Of a DNA stretch of 64,000 bases, positions 43,714 to 55,588 are shown piece after piece. This stretch comes from Oenanthe sinensis (taxonomy: Eukaryota > Streptophyta > Magnoliopsida > Apiales > Apiaceae). The stretch's first letter is position 1. Each line of letters starts with the position of its first letter. A program made the translations under genes and the position numbers. Below the pieces are notes generated by a model that searched no databases, had not been told where the DNA came from, and saw only the letters and a list, made by a program, of their open reading frames with translations. The DNA is taken from positions 7,647,886 to 7,711,885 of the forward strand of contig CM053800.1 in assembly GCA_028671895.1 (NCBI GenBank), given 5' to 3'.

Positions 43714-46700
43714 ATGGCTGGTGGTGATCGAAGCGCCAGGGACATCATTTGTGACGCCGGCGCCGGCGCCGCTGCTGGTAATTTCCCCCTTTTTTGGATT
43801 CTCTCAATTCAAGATGTAATTTTGTTATACATTACATTGTATCGACCTGCATTTTTATGTATCTTTTCGAAATTCCTGATCTTTTATGTTCGACATACAT
43901 TGCGTTAATTGTTGCTTATTAGAAATTATTAGCTTCCAGGACCAGGTTAGGATAAGTTTATCAATTGATCTAGGGAAAAAAATGTATTTTTGGAGTACAA
44001 GGGCCAACATATAGGCTTCAGATCCGAATGAGTTTTTAAGTGGGAAGCACTTAAGTAGATTATAATTCTATGTATCAGAATAATGAAATAATTAAGTATA
44101 AATTAGTACTTGAATAATTAGTAACTTCTTAGGAAGCATGGGTGCTTATCACGGGGACACGAGAATTCGATAAATCAAAAAATGCGGGGATAAGGTGCAG
44201 GGGGGTTCAGAAAATATTAAATTATTTTAAATATATTATATATATATCAAGAGTTTTAAATTAAACTAAATAGTCATATAAATAAGTTCATTATCCTTAA
44301 TTATTAATATAATAATTACTTAAAGAGATTAATGTTCCTGGTTACCTCACATAATTTTCCTGAGGTTAAAAAAAAATTCATATAAATATACGAGGGTGTT
44401 ATTGTAATTACAGAAGATTATATACAATTACAAAAATGCCATTATTATTTTATACTAAAAAACACTTGCATCTCAGTTAATTTTCCTGAGGTAATCCCAT
44501 GAATTTTATTCTTTTACTTAAAAACACAGCTGATGCATTATAAAGTGTTTAAGTGACTAAATAATTAACTAACTACTCAATTAATTTATCAACAAGAATC
44601 CCCAAGAATCAGGTGCGTGGTGCGGCGGGTGAGAGAAGAATCCCTGCTTCTAACCTCGATTAAATAATACATTTTGTCAGTCTCAATTGTAATATGTACA
44701 ATGTAATCTTTTACCTTAATTAATTAATTAGTGAAGTTTTCTGGTCCTGAGGCTATTAGTTTATAAAGGTTTTTACTGTATATGATGAATCTGTTTTACT
44801 GGAATACGCTCCTGTAATAGGATGTGAGATTGATTGTACAATTGCTCCGCAGGTGCTATAGCTGCCACTATAATGTGCCCATTAGATGTGATTAAGACAA
44901 GATTGCAAGTCCATGGCTTAACTGAGTTGGCCCACTCTGCTCATAAAGGTATGTGTGCGTAAGCAAAGTAGCTCATTATGTATGCATGTATCTAGAGGTG
45001 CCTGTATAGCTTTATGAACAATTTTGATCTGGTTTATTGTTGCATATAAGATTTAAGGAACAGTTTCTCTTAACCCATTAGATAATATTAAGAACAATAG
45101 AAAAACTCAAAAAAATAATTAGTGTAATTCTCACCATCCATTGAATATGCAATATTTGAGTGGATCACGAATCAGTTCCTCTTTTCAAGATGGTCACTCT
45201 TTTTCTCTTTGCCTCCTGTCTATTTGTACTTAAATTTTCAGGGTTTTGCCTTACATTTTTTTGGTGACCAGGAGGTATTATTGTCACCATCTTTCAAAAT
45301 ATAATACGAGCTGAGGGTGTGAAGGGATTATATCGTGGGCTGTCACCAACATTAGCTGCTCTTCTTCCAAATTGGGCAGTGAGTGACTTTTCTTGATAAG
45401 CTTATTGAAGTGACGTGTTTAGTTTTATTCTTGGACATTATGGAAGTGGGGCTTAAAATCCTTCTCCTATTATTCAGTAGTTCTATAATTGAAATTTAGT
45501 GGAAAAATTACCTTCAATTCTAATCCCAGTAAAAGAATTTGACACCTGTTTTGGCTGTGCTGTATTTCTCTGAGCTTTGGTTCTTTTCTTCTTATATTTC
45601 TTTTCCTTTACTTGTATGTATACTTTCTTAGCAAATGCTCATATTATCATATGCCCAAGAGGAAGTTCACAAATGTCATGGACAGCCGACGCTGCTCAAT
45701 TCTTATATACCAAATCTTAGTATTGAAATCTTCTGTTATCACAGACCTTGAAATAAGCCTGTCAAAGGAACAATACGTTATCCACTTGTCTTCAAACAAA
45801 AAACTACAATTTATTAAAAATATTTTCTTTTATTAAGTGCTTTGCCAGCTTTTTTGGAAGAAGGAATTTTTGTTTTCGTATTTAATTTTCATTTCTGGGA
45901 AACAAGAAAAAAGATTTGTATTATTACTACTCCTTTTGAGAAAGTTGTAACATTTGCAATATGGTTTCACTGTTTTTTGTAATTTAATCCTGTGTACTAG
46001 GGTTGGAAGTCTTATTTTTTATTTTTCTTCATACTTGAAACGAGCCTGTGACATCTCTTTATACTTTATATATATTTCTCTCCTTAAGTAACAGAAATTA
46101 TACCTTCATATGTAGGTGTACTTTGCAGTGTATGGGAATCTCAAAAGCCTACTCCATTCACATGGTTGGTCATTTTTTTTCTTTTGCGTAGTTATTAATA
46201 TTTGGGACTTATATTGGCTGTGAAAAGAAGACAAATTGTTGTTTTTCTTATTAACTACTTTTGAACTTTTTAGTTACTCGAGTGGTTTACTGAACAACTT
46301 TTTTATTTTGATAATTGAAGCAGACAGCAGTGGCCAGCTTACATTCGGTGCAAATATTATGGCTGCTGCAGGAGCTGGTGCAGCGACAGCAATCGCAACA
46401 AATCCTCTTTGGGTTGTTAAGACAAGGCTCCAGGTAGCTTTTGATGGTGTGAATGCTAGAATATATTGCTTTGTCCCTCAGTTAGCATCAGATTATATTG
46501 TGTTTCTTTTGAACTACAAAAAACAAAAGATATCATTTGTCTATATTAGATGCATGTTCTTTTTTTTGTTCCAGAACTAGTGTCACTTCTTCTATTTTAG
46601 ACAGTATTAGCAATAAATGTATTACGTCCTTAACATGCCATATCTGACCTTAAATAATGTTCAGTACACTCCAGCATCATCATGAACCTAGCAGCATGTT

Positions 46701-48153
46701 AATGAATTTCTTAAAATTTATATTTTATATGTAGCTATCATTTTATATATGTATCTCTAATTTTGAAATTGATGGAATATTAGAGAGATGAATTATTATG
46801 CAAGGTGGTTAAGTGGGCCGCCTTTCTTTTCTAAAATAATCTGTGGGGTCAGGTGGAATCTTAAACCAGTAGCAATAAAATGACATTGTCTTAATGAGCT
46901 GTGTAGTTCTGCCCGCACATAGCTGTTGGGAAAAGATAATAATGATTTTCCAGTGATCCTTTTAAAATATGTTGCAAGACTAACAAGTTTCAACTAATTA
47001 ACTTTTGGTCTTTGGTTATCTTAGTTATTATTTGCCATGTATGCTTAATGCTTATACATAATTTCCTCTCACTAGACACAGGGCATGAGACCCGGTGTGG
47101 TTCCTTACAAAAGCACACTTTCTGCCTTGAGACAAATTTTGCTTGAGGAAGGGATTCGGGGTTGGTACAGGTTGGTGCATCTTAGTGATTTTAAATTTGA
47201 ATGTGAAAATTATGTCTTTGCCTTGCGCAAATGCTTCTCAATTGATCATAATTTATTGGTACATTTAGTGTCATGAAAACCCCAGTATGTACTTGATATG
47301 TCATGATTTATGTGCATATGGATCAATTTTTATATTTTTGGTCCCATTCCATCATTTATGGCATTCTGTTGATTGTTTAAATCTGTGTGATATTCAGTGG
47401 CCTTTTGCCTTCTCTTGTGGGGATAAGCCACGTGGCCATCCAGTTTCCTGCTTATGAAAATATAAAATGCTATTTGGCAAAAAAAGGTAAGAGTCCTGTT
47501 CTCGTTTGATTACATTGGTTGACACTTTTTAAGCTGTATACAATTTTGTTAGCTGTGAGCATGTTTATATTTGTCAGATAATACTAACGTCAGTGAGCTA
47601 AGTGCTGGTAAAGTTGCAATTGCCTCTTCACTCGCTAAAATAGGTGCTTCTGTTGTGACTTACCCCCATGAGGTATCTTTTTACACTGCTTGTAGGTCAC
47701 CAGTATAAAAGGCCTTGCTTTATATTATTAAAATGAATTACATCTGTTATGCACCAGGTCATACGGTCTAGACTTCAAGAACAAGGGCAGGTCAGGAATT
47801 CAAAACCGCAATATGCTGGTGGCATTGATTGCCTGAAGCAGTTGCTCCATAAGGAAGGCTTTTCTGGTTTATATCGTGGCTGTGGTACCAACTTACTGAG
47901 AACAACTCCATCTGCTGTTATTACATTCACAGCATATGAGATGATACATCAATTTTTAACCCGGGCACTACCTCCAGAAGAGAGGCATTCAAAAGCCCAC
48001 CCCAGACCAGACGATAATATCAATCCAAGAAAGCAATCGGAAGGGAAGGGGGGAGGAAATGATTTCAAATTAAGTAGATCAGAAATTACATCTATTGAGC
48101 AAACTCCTTTAATACCTTTGAGAAACACAGATCAAAGAACAGCTGAACGTTAA
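43714..48153 (+). CDS. NDT2: NAD+ transporter of the mitochondrial carrier family (NDT2-like), nine exons
   Basis: Exons, all with GT/AG borders and consistent phases: 43714-43777, 44853-44948, 45272-45378, 46116-46164, 46324-46433, 47076-47170, 47398-47486, 47578-47672 and 47758-48153; 366 residues. It has the three-fold mitochondrial carrier repeat: PLDVIKTR in exon 2, PLWVVKTR in exon 5 and PHEVIRSR across exons 8/9, with GLYRGL/GWYSGL/GLYRGC after each. A Trp in the second PxWxxK motif and the phrase TQGMRPGVVPYKST fit the NAD+/nucleotide/folate branch and, in detail, plant NDT proteins, which exchange NAD+ for adenine nucleotides across organelle membranes. The start MAGGDRSARD is the first ATG and leads directly into the first repeat. 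The C-terminus has a hydrophilic extension of about 60 residues. It could be NDT1, but overall wording is closer to NDT2; the target organelle is not decided by sequence. Intact. Confidence 0.9.
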
Positions 48154-48631
48154 TTGCCAATTTCCCTCTCTTTTTGTTCTTAATTGTAGTGCGAAATTTT
48201 CTACATGCGACATTGATGATAAATAAAATATCTACAATTTTTTCACACCTCTCTGTCTTGATTTTCCTTTTTAATTTTTAAACCACCACCTTTATTCAGA
48301 ATTTTTTTTTCTTTCGTTAACTGTTATTCAACTTTAGTTAGTATACTAACAATATTAAGATCTTCAATTGGAAACACTTCCAAGTTCCAACTCTCTCTTA
48401 GAATTATGACGAGTAGAATGTTCTTTATTTTCTTTTTTTTTTTTGTGGAAAGAAAATCTGCAACTTGAAAGGCAGCCAGTAGGGTAAGGGCGTAAGGCTA
48501 TTTCTTACTACGAAATAATTATGTGGTCATTTTTCCCGCAATATCTTATAGTTACTGCGGCCAAAAGACTGCAGATAGAAATATTATTCAAATCACAAAA
48601 ATCTAGAAGTATTGCCCAGAAGACAATACTT
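48154..48631 (+). other. 3' flank of the NAD+ carrier gene
   Basis: Probable 3' UTR then AT-rich spacer up to the Harbinger end. ATAAATAAAAT near 48220-48231 is a plausible polyadenylation signal region. Confidence 0.4.
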
Positions 48632-48975
48632 GAGCATCTGCCGTTGTGGACACTTTCCCCTTTTAGTGGGGCCCTATTTATAACACATTATCTTAAAGTG
48701 TCCCCCACATAAAATTGTCCAAATTCATACAATGTCAAGTCCATTTCTTATATTATATGTATAGTAAAATTATATATTATATTTCAATTTAATTTAATTT
48801 AATTTAATAATATTAAAATTATAATTATCAAATTGAAGTGATTAATTTTTTTTAAAAAAATTCGGCAAAATAAACACGTCACATAATAAAAATGCATCAT
48901 ACAATTAATAAAAGAAATTACATGAGAAAATATTACATTAAAAACATCACATGAGAAAATATTAATTTTAAAACA

Positions 48976-50283
48976 TTACGATATGAAAAAATAACGATTA
49001 TTATGAAAGTGTGAGATATGCTCAACCAAGTCATTTTGTAGCTGATGATGTGTCTGTTTATCACGCATCTGTATAGTATTCTGAATATACGTTTCGTATT
49101 GAACTGGAGGTTCTTCACATACATTTGGTTCCGATAAACCATTTGTTGCATCATCATAAGTTGGCAGGGGACCAAATTGAGTAGCGTATGTGTCCCTCTC
49201 ATCTTCAACAATCATATTATGAATTATGATGCATGCTCTCATAATTCTTCCAAGATCTGCTTTGTCCCAAAAACGTGCAGGACCACGTACAATTGTGAAA
49301 CGGGACTGTAGCACACCAAACGCTCGTTCGACATCTTTTCGTTGGCTTTCTTGATATTTTGAAAATAATTTTCTTTTCTCACCTTGCGGACGTGGTATTG
49401 TTTTAACAAATGTTGCCCATTCAGGATATATTCCATCAGTTAAGTAGTACCCCATATTATAGTTATTTCCATTGATAGTATAATTGACCTCTGGAGCACG
49501 GCCTTGTAGCACTTCATCAAACACAAGTGACCGATCTAAAACATTTATGTCATTATTTGATCCAGCAACTCCAAAAAATGCATGCCATATCCATAAATCA
49601 GATGAAGCAACCGCTTCTAGTAAAATTGTTGCAACTCCTTTGTGACCACTCATGAACATTCCCTTCCATGCTTTAGGACAGTTTTTCCATTGCCAGTGCA
49701 TGCAATCAATACTACCCATCATACCGGGAAAACCACGAGCCTCACCCATTTGTAATAGACGTTCTACGTCATTAGAGTTTGGCTTTCATAAATATTCACC
49801 CCCAAAAATCATAATAACATTAGAGACAAACATTTTTAAGCATTCAACCGCAGTACTCTCTCCAATACGAACGTAGTCATCAACAGCGTCGGCAGATACT
49901 CCGTAAGCCAACATACGCATGGCCGCAGTGCATTTTTGTAAAGGTGATAAACCTTTTCTTCCTACTGCATCGATCCTTTGTTGAAAGTATGGATCAAAGT
50001 TTGAAAGAGCATCCACAATATGAAGAAAAACATGTCTTCCCATACGAAATCTTCGTCGAAATACTTGCTCAGGATATACTGGATTATCTGAAAAGTAATC
50101 ATTCACCAAACGTCGATGACCTGTTTCACGATCTCTGAATATACTTCTTCGAGGCTTGGATCGTGAGCTCTGTCCATATATTTCATGATATAGCTCAAGA
50201 CGACGATTGTCTTCAGTATCGTCGAAACAAAACTCATCGATAAATTCTTCAGTTAACTTTTCTAATGAGGGTGTTTGATCCAT
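48976..50283 (-). pseudogene. Harbinger transposase, one nonsense codon from intact
   Basis: About 435 codons from the ATG at 50283. Family features: RRSIFRDRE and VFRRRFRMGRHVFL in the N-terminal part; DDE nuclease residues in SIDCMHWQWKNCP, SNNDINVLDRS and KDVERAFGVLQSRF; and the terminal ACIIIHNMIVEDE. The chain is interrupted once, by TGA at 49786-49788 within EYL*KPNSND. The second copy in this window has CGA (Arg) there, so this is a CpG-type C-to-T change. There is no other break in the domain. With the stop it cannot give a full transposase. Confidence 0.9.
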
Positions 50284-50352
50284 AGTAAGATGAATTGAAC
50301 GGAATAACACAAGTAGTTTATATAGAATGAAAAAATGAATATATTCTAAGAC

Positions 50353-50500
50353 AAACACTAGCCTCCAACGGCTATATTACAAATAAATGAAACCAAACAC
50401 TAGCCTCCAACGGCTATATTACAAATAAATAAAAACAAACACTAGAGTCCAACGACTATATTACAAATAAATTAAAATAAACACTAGCCTCCAACGGTTA
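50353..50500 (-). repeat. 42-bp tandem repeat, about 3.5 copies, inside the Harbinger element
   Basis: The phrase AAACACTAGCCTCCAACGGC recurs with starts at 50353, 50395, 50437 and 50479, a constant 42-bp period, with few mismatches. It lies between the end of ORF1 and the start of the transposase, the last copy covering the ORF1 stop. CCAACGGC is related to the CCGTTGG found in the element's ends. Confidence 0.85.
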
Positions 50501-51601
50501 GTTTCTAGACATAATTTTCTCAAGTAATTTTGAATGAGCCATCCGCTGAGCATCATTCATTTTAGTAGTATCAGCCAAAACGACTTGTAAATCCAATTCT
50601 TGTTGCTTTGCCTCAAGTCTCTTTGTCGAGTCTCAACTTCTTTTTGACGAGTTTCATTTAATGCTTCCATTAGGTTCAGTTTCCTGCAGGCACTAGCTTG
50701 TAATTGTTCAAACTCATCAATTGCATCTACCGTTCTTATCTTTTCTTTTCCCTTCCTTTTAGCCGCTTTCGTACTTTTAGGACGAACTGGAGATTCAACA
50801 TCATTCTCATTTGTTGGTGTGTCATTATTTCCCGAGGATGAGTAAGCTCTAGAGTTGCTTAATTTAGTTCTTTTCGAACTTCCAATACTTGAAGGAGTTC
50901 TCCACTTAGGTTGTTTACGAAGTTCAAACCAATGTCTGTCAAAGTTGGACTTCTTTTTGTATTTAGCGGAATGAAGTGAATGAGCCCTCTCATTTATGTT
51001 GTCCAAGTTTGAATTGCTCCCGACTATCTTCTGCGCCTCTTCATAACATGCTCCAAATTTCTGAGTACCTTCGTTTATTCGTTGCCACCTTTTTCTTATA
51101 GCTGCAACTCCTCTCTTGATAACACCGGGATTATCTTTTTCACAATATTGTAGAATTCGATCCCAAAATGCATCGACTTTTTGATCAGTACCGATTAGTG
51201 GATCAATTGACACATTCAACCATGCACTTATTAGAAGTTTATCTTCAACCCACTTCCACTGTCCAGTAATTTCTCGTACATCTTCACTTTCATACTAGTA
51301 CTTGTGAATCTGTGTTATTAAAGGCAAGCACTTGTGAATCTGGAGAATTTTTCATATTAGTAGGTGATTGTTGGGTTTCAAATTGTGGATTTGAAAATGG
51401 AGGAAATGAAAACTGATATGGAGAATTTTGAGGATACGGAAATGGAAATTGAGTAGTGTTAGAATATGGGAAGTGGTATTGAGAATTCGGTATTTGAGAA
51501 TTAAAATTAAAATTTTGTGAGTTTGGGAAATATGAATTTGGATATGGAAATTGAGAGTTTGGATTTTGAGAATTTGGAGGTGGATGATTATTTGGATTCA
51601 T
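50498..51601 (-). pseudogene. Harbinger ORF1: Myb/SANT-like, NAM-associated protein (two frameshifts)
   Basis: Starts MNPNNHPPPNSQ, followed by a long Asn/Gln/Pro/Phe-rich N-terminus, then a trihelix-like Myb/SANT segment (ITGQWKWVEDKLLISAWL, DAFWDRILQYCEK, AAIRKRWQRINEG), then the NAM-associated C-terminal region with coiled coil (NETRQKEVETRQ). Family knowledge: this partner protein binds the ends and helps carry the transposase into the nucleus. A frameshift near 51290 separates the N-terminal part from the Myb part; another near 50615 displaces the last 35 residues, whose proper frame runs on to the stop at 50498-50500. Confidence 0.8.
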
Positions 51602-51964
51602 CTTTTGATAATAAAAAAAATCTAAATTTATAAGAAGTGAATAATAGGGTATATTTAAGAAATGAAGAGTATGAATAATGGGTGTATATATAGGAGTTAT
51701 AATAAATATTACCGTTATAATTATAAATGTTACAATTGTAACGTTACATTTCAACTCATGAAGTGACATATTACTAAAAACTAGCTTGTGCATGTTAATA
51801 AAAAAAAGCAAAAAAGCTACAAAAAATTGAAATGGCCGTTGGACATCATAGTGTCCACAGGACAGTTTATACAAAATTCTACAATGCAGTTGGCCACCTC
51901 ATTTAGCTGGACAAGTCATTTTACTTGTCCCAATACATCATGTGTCCAACGGCTGCAGATGCTC

Positions 51965-52169
51965 TAAAGTTTCTCCATAAAATTATATATTCATCTCCAG
52001 TTTCAACAATCTATTAAATTTTATTCTGTTAATCCCAGGCCAACTATTTTGTCGTCCTTCGTAGTTCGTACTCGTTACTATATATGTGTATGCACAGTCT
52101 AATTTGTTTATATAAATATGAGACTATGAGAGCCATTACAAGAATATGTATAGGGGAAAAATGTACTCC
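51965..52169 (-). other. Probable 3' UTR of the LRK10-like kinase gene
   Basis: Short AT-rich stretch between the Harbinger end and the kinase stop codon; no other feature. Confidence 0.4.
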
Positions 52170-54556
52170 TCACTTGCTGGTACTAGGTGTGGTAGAAGTA
52201 CTGATCCATTTATCAGCAACACTCACCGGTGAATCCATTAGCTTAATATTTTTCTTGAGCAATACAACATCTTCCATTTCAGGGGAAGGAGGTGGAAAAG
52301 TACTTTTGGGCAAATGAACACCTTGAATCTGCTCCAAACATTCCAGGACCTCATCCATAGTTGGCCTCAAGTCCTTGTCAAGTTGCAAACACCTAAATGC
52401 TAATTCTGCAACTGAAGTAGTCATCGTTGCAGTGCTAGCTTCCTGTCCCAGGAACGGATCAATTAACTCATGGAGTGCACATTTCTGAATCCTGTCTATA
52501 GCTAAATTAGCCAAGTTGATCTCGTTTCTTTGTCTGTTTATATCCACTGCAGGCAGCGATGATATGAGCTCCACAAGAACAACTCCGAAACTATAAACAT
52601 CACTCTTATCAGTTAGTTGGTAACACTGATGATACTCCGGATCGACATAACCTGGTGTGCCCTGTGGAGCAGTTGAGACGTGAGTAACATCCGTAGGGAA
52701 CAGTCTCGAGAGCCCAAAATCTGCAACTTTGACACAAAAATTGTTGTCCAAAAGAATGTTGTTTGTCTTGACATCACGGTGTATGATATCTGATTTGTGG
52801 AGGTAAGACAATGCACTAGCAATTTCAATGGCAATCTTCATTCGTACAGGCCATATCAGTGGTTCAGTTTTTGATTTATCACCGTGGATGTGATCAGCAA
52901 GTGTGCCATTGGAAATGTACTCGTAAACAAGTAGGAGATCACGACTTCGGTGTGAAGTGCTTCCATATAGTAAGACAAGATTCCGGTGGCGTAGGAGGGT
53001 AAGGATATGGATTTCATTCATGAACTGCTCCACACGCCTGTAATTGTTTTCGTAACATCGCTTCACTGCTACCTCTCTGCCGTCCCTTAGTTTTCCTGGT
53101 TGAGAAAGAAAATGTCCCCTTGAGAAAATCTACTAAATAAAAAGCTTTCACATGAATAAGCAAAACTTAAAGAAGGGGAAGGCCTAGGAAGAAAGGATTT
53201 GTTTGTATCAGCTATCCTGAAAAACTGGTATATAATCTTGTGCCTAAATTGTGAGGATTTTAAGCTTTATACCATAGTAGACGGTTCCAAAACCTCCATC
53301 TCCAAGTTCTTTGGAAGGATCAAAATTATGTGTTGCCTGCTCTAGCTCTTTGTAGGAGAAGATAGGGACCCCAAGATAAGAAGCGCCATCTTCGATTTCT
53401 GCGGAAGTGTCCCTTTCAACTTTACGAAGTTTCAATTGCTTACGCCTCCACAATATAAATAAGACACACAAGATTACTGTAATGCAGGCTCCCGGTACAG
53501 CTAGCAAAAGTGAAAATTATGGTTGTCAAAATGTTTTTTTTTCTATATTTCACGTTTAATTAGTAGTAGATTTCATAGGTCAGAAAGGTGTGGTACCTGT
53601 TCCAAGTAGCACTGCCAACCTAGTCTTATTTTCTGCAGTTTAACAACACACATAAAATGATGTCAGCCCAAACGAGTGTAAAATGACGAGATTGTTTTTT
53701 AGATTCTGCAAAAACACATGTGTTGCCATGTCCTAATGATACGATCACAAATATCACGACGTGTCTTTTAGCTTAGAGCTGGCTCACAATCATTTATAGT
53801 AATATTTCGATTATGAAGACCAGTGTCATGAGAATCATTATGAAGATATGGCATACCTTTGGTGTTAATAAAATAGTTTCCGTCAGTTACACATTGACCA
53901 CGTCTAGAGTGACACTTTAAACATTGAAGAGAAATATGAAACTTAAGAGTGAAGTCAGCAGTTAACAGCTCAAACAACTGAGGAGTGCTTTTGGTTGTGT
54001 TACCCAAAGTTGACAGTGGTAGTTTAATAACTGAGCAGTTATACTGAAGCTCATCTGGGATTAGAGTATGGTGATGAACTGGATATCTATAATACAAACT
54101 GTAACCATTGCATTTTTGAAAGGTGTAATTCTGAAAAGTATATTTTGAATTTTCCCGGCATTTAAATAAAGCGATATTGTTTAGTTCAAAGGATATAGAA
54201 GGTGAGTTAGGAAGATGTATACTACTGAGGGAAGCACAGTCTTTTTTATCTAGGAGATTCTGAAGTGCTTGCCCATGAACTAGAATCTCCCGAGAAGACT
54301 GGTTCAAGCCTTTAACATCATATAATTGACCCCCTAGTTGAAGTTTTGGAACTGCTTCGTTGCATTTCAACTTGCATAGTCCACATCTTCGATCTGTGGA
54401 ATCAATATTGTAGAAAGGGAAAGATAGGTTGCTAAAGTTTTGGCAGCTGAAAGAGTTTGGACAAACAGACCTGGAGTTGTTTGTTGCTTTAGCTGAGCTA
54501 AAGATAGTAAAATTGATGTAGAAAAAGAAAGCAAAAATGAAACTAGTATCCATCAA
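52170..54556 (-). CDS. LRK10L: LRK10-like (LRK10L1-type) receptor-like serine/threonine kinase, four exons
   Basis: Exons on the minus strand: 53857-54556, 53597-53632, 53273-53500 and 52170-53095, all GT/AG with phase 1 throughout; 629 residues. Exon 1: signal peptide (FIFAFFFYINFTIFSSAKA), then the Cys-rich GUB_WAK galacturonan-binding-like domain (CPNSFSCQNFSNLSFPFY) and WAK-associated region ending in CHSRRGQC. Exon 2 is the 12-residue linker ENKTRLAVLLGT. Exon 3: membrane span (ACITVILCVLFILW), juxtamembrane and glycine loop GDGGFGTVYYG near residue 312. Exon 4: VAVK lysine, HRDVKTNNILL, DFGLSR and GTPGYVDPEY, so an active RD-type kinase. Role: plasma-membrane receptor of the LRK10L family, linked in other plants to ABA, drought and defence signalling; ligand unknown. 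Intact. A Met two residues into the protein is an equally good start. Confidence 0.9.
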
Positions 54557-55588
54557 GAATGTGCAGCTGTAGAAATGAGAATGCTACTAAATGGAAACTG
54601 AATTTATTGATACAAGTAGTGTCAGCTTTGCATTCGCTTGATTAATCAGTAATCACCAATAATATATATTTAGATATATAGATCTAGTGAGCTAGAAATG
54701 TTTTTGCCAAGATTTTGTTTAAATAAAGACCAAGGAAAGCTTTGCAGTTCCTGTAATATGTGAACCTCATTAACATTGGTCGACGGAACCTGTAACGCTC
54801 CACAAGACTACAACCATCTCAATCTTCAAAACTTAATGAGACTGCCAAGAAATTTGTAGACGAATTTAGTGTTTCTTTGAGAAGGCAAAGCCAGGAAGCA
54901 AGTATACTCCATAATATCACTTTCTGGTATACTAGTGAGTCTCAAATTTTATGGAACAACTAGTGATATTTATTTTTTTACAATGAAGTCATGTACAAAT
55001 TGGTGATAAGTCATCTTTCAAGAAAAGACTTTGGTACAAAATTAGAAGAAAGTCCTGTGTAATTTTAGTCATAGTCTATAGACAGGGTTGAAAATCAGTG
55101 TATAAAGAACCCTTGAATTCTAGCTTCTGGATATTGTTCTTCCGTTATTGTAGAACAAAGAATGACTTTAAAATCTACAAATAAAATATTGGGCCCGTTT
55201 GATTTATCTTATAAATAACTTATCGAAACCCGAAACACCCCATTATCACATTACAACAATATCAGATAAATAACTTATCGGAACCCGAAACACCCCATTA
55301 TCACATTACAACAATATCAGTCAAGGCAGTGAAAAATACAATTACTGTAACTCTATTTTTTTGAGTTGATTGCAATATACATATGATATAAGGTCAAGAT
55401 TTTGACTTCGTTTGTTAATGTTCTATTAAAGATACAAAAAAACACCATATACAATGTGTAGCTTCATGGAAACTACTACAAAATGTTCAATATATCCCTG
55501 CTCAAATCTAGGCAAGAAGCAGTGAGTTCACAATGTTATATCTGTAAGTAAACACCATTCAGCCGATACCCAGCCTTGTTGCTATTAT
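54557..55588. other. Upstream region of the LRK10-like gene with a 55-bp tandem duplication
   Basis: Contains the promoter of the gene above. A 55-bp unit starting ATAAATAACTTATCG is present twice, at 55211-55265 and 55266-55320, with one mismatch. The preceding GGGCCCGTTTGATTTATC (near 55192) resembles the end of a plant MITE, but no partner end was found. Confidence 0.5.

Larger units (their letters stand above)
48632..51964 (-). mobile_element. PIF/Harbinger DNA transposon (two ORFs, both lightly broken)
   Basis: About 3.33 kb. Inverted ends: GAGCATCTGCCGTTGTGGACAC at the left, and the complement of the right end reads GAGCATCTGCAGCCGTTGGACAC. It carries a DDE transposase and, divergent only in position, a Myb/NAM-associated ORF1 on the same (minus) strand, the standard two-gene layout of plant PIF/Harbinger elements. 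The right flank is TAA; the left flank is CTT, so the 3-bp duplicate is not perfect. Confidence 0.85.

Noticed and set aside
44131..44655. Possible MITE in intron 1 of the carrier gene (AGGAAGCATGGG versus inverted AGAAGCAGGGATTC)
   Set aside because: Inverted match is short and imperfect and no target duplicate is visible.
55190..55210. GGGCCCGTTTGATTTATC as start of a MITE
   Set aside because: No matching inverted end or target duplicate found in the following kilobase.
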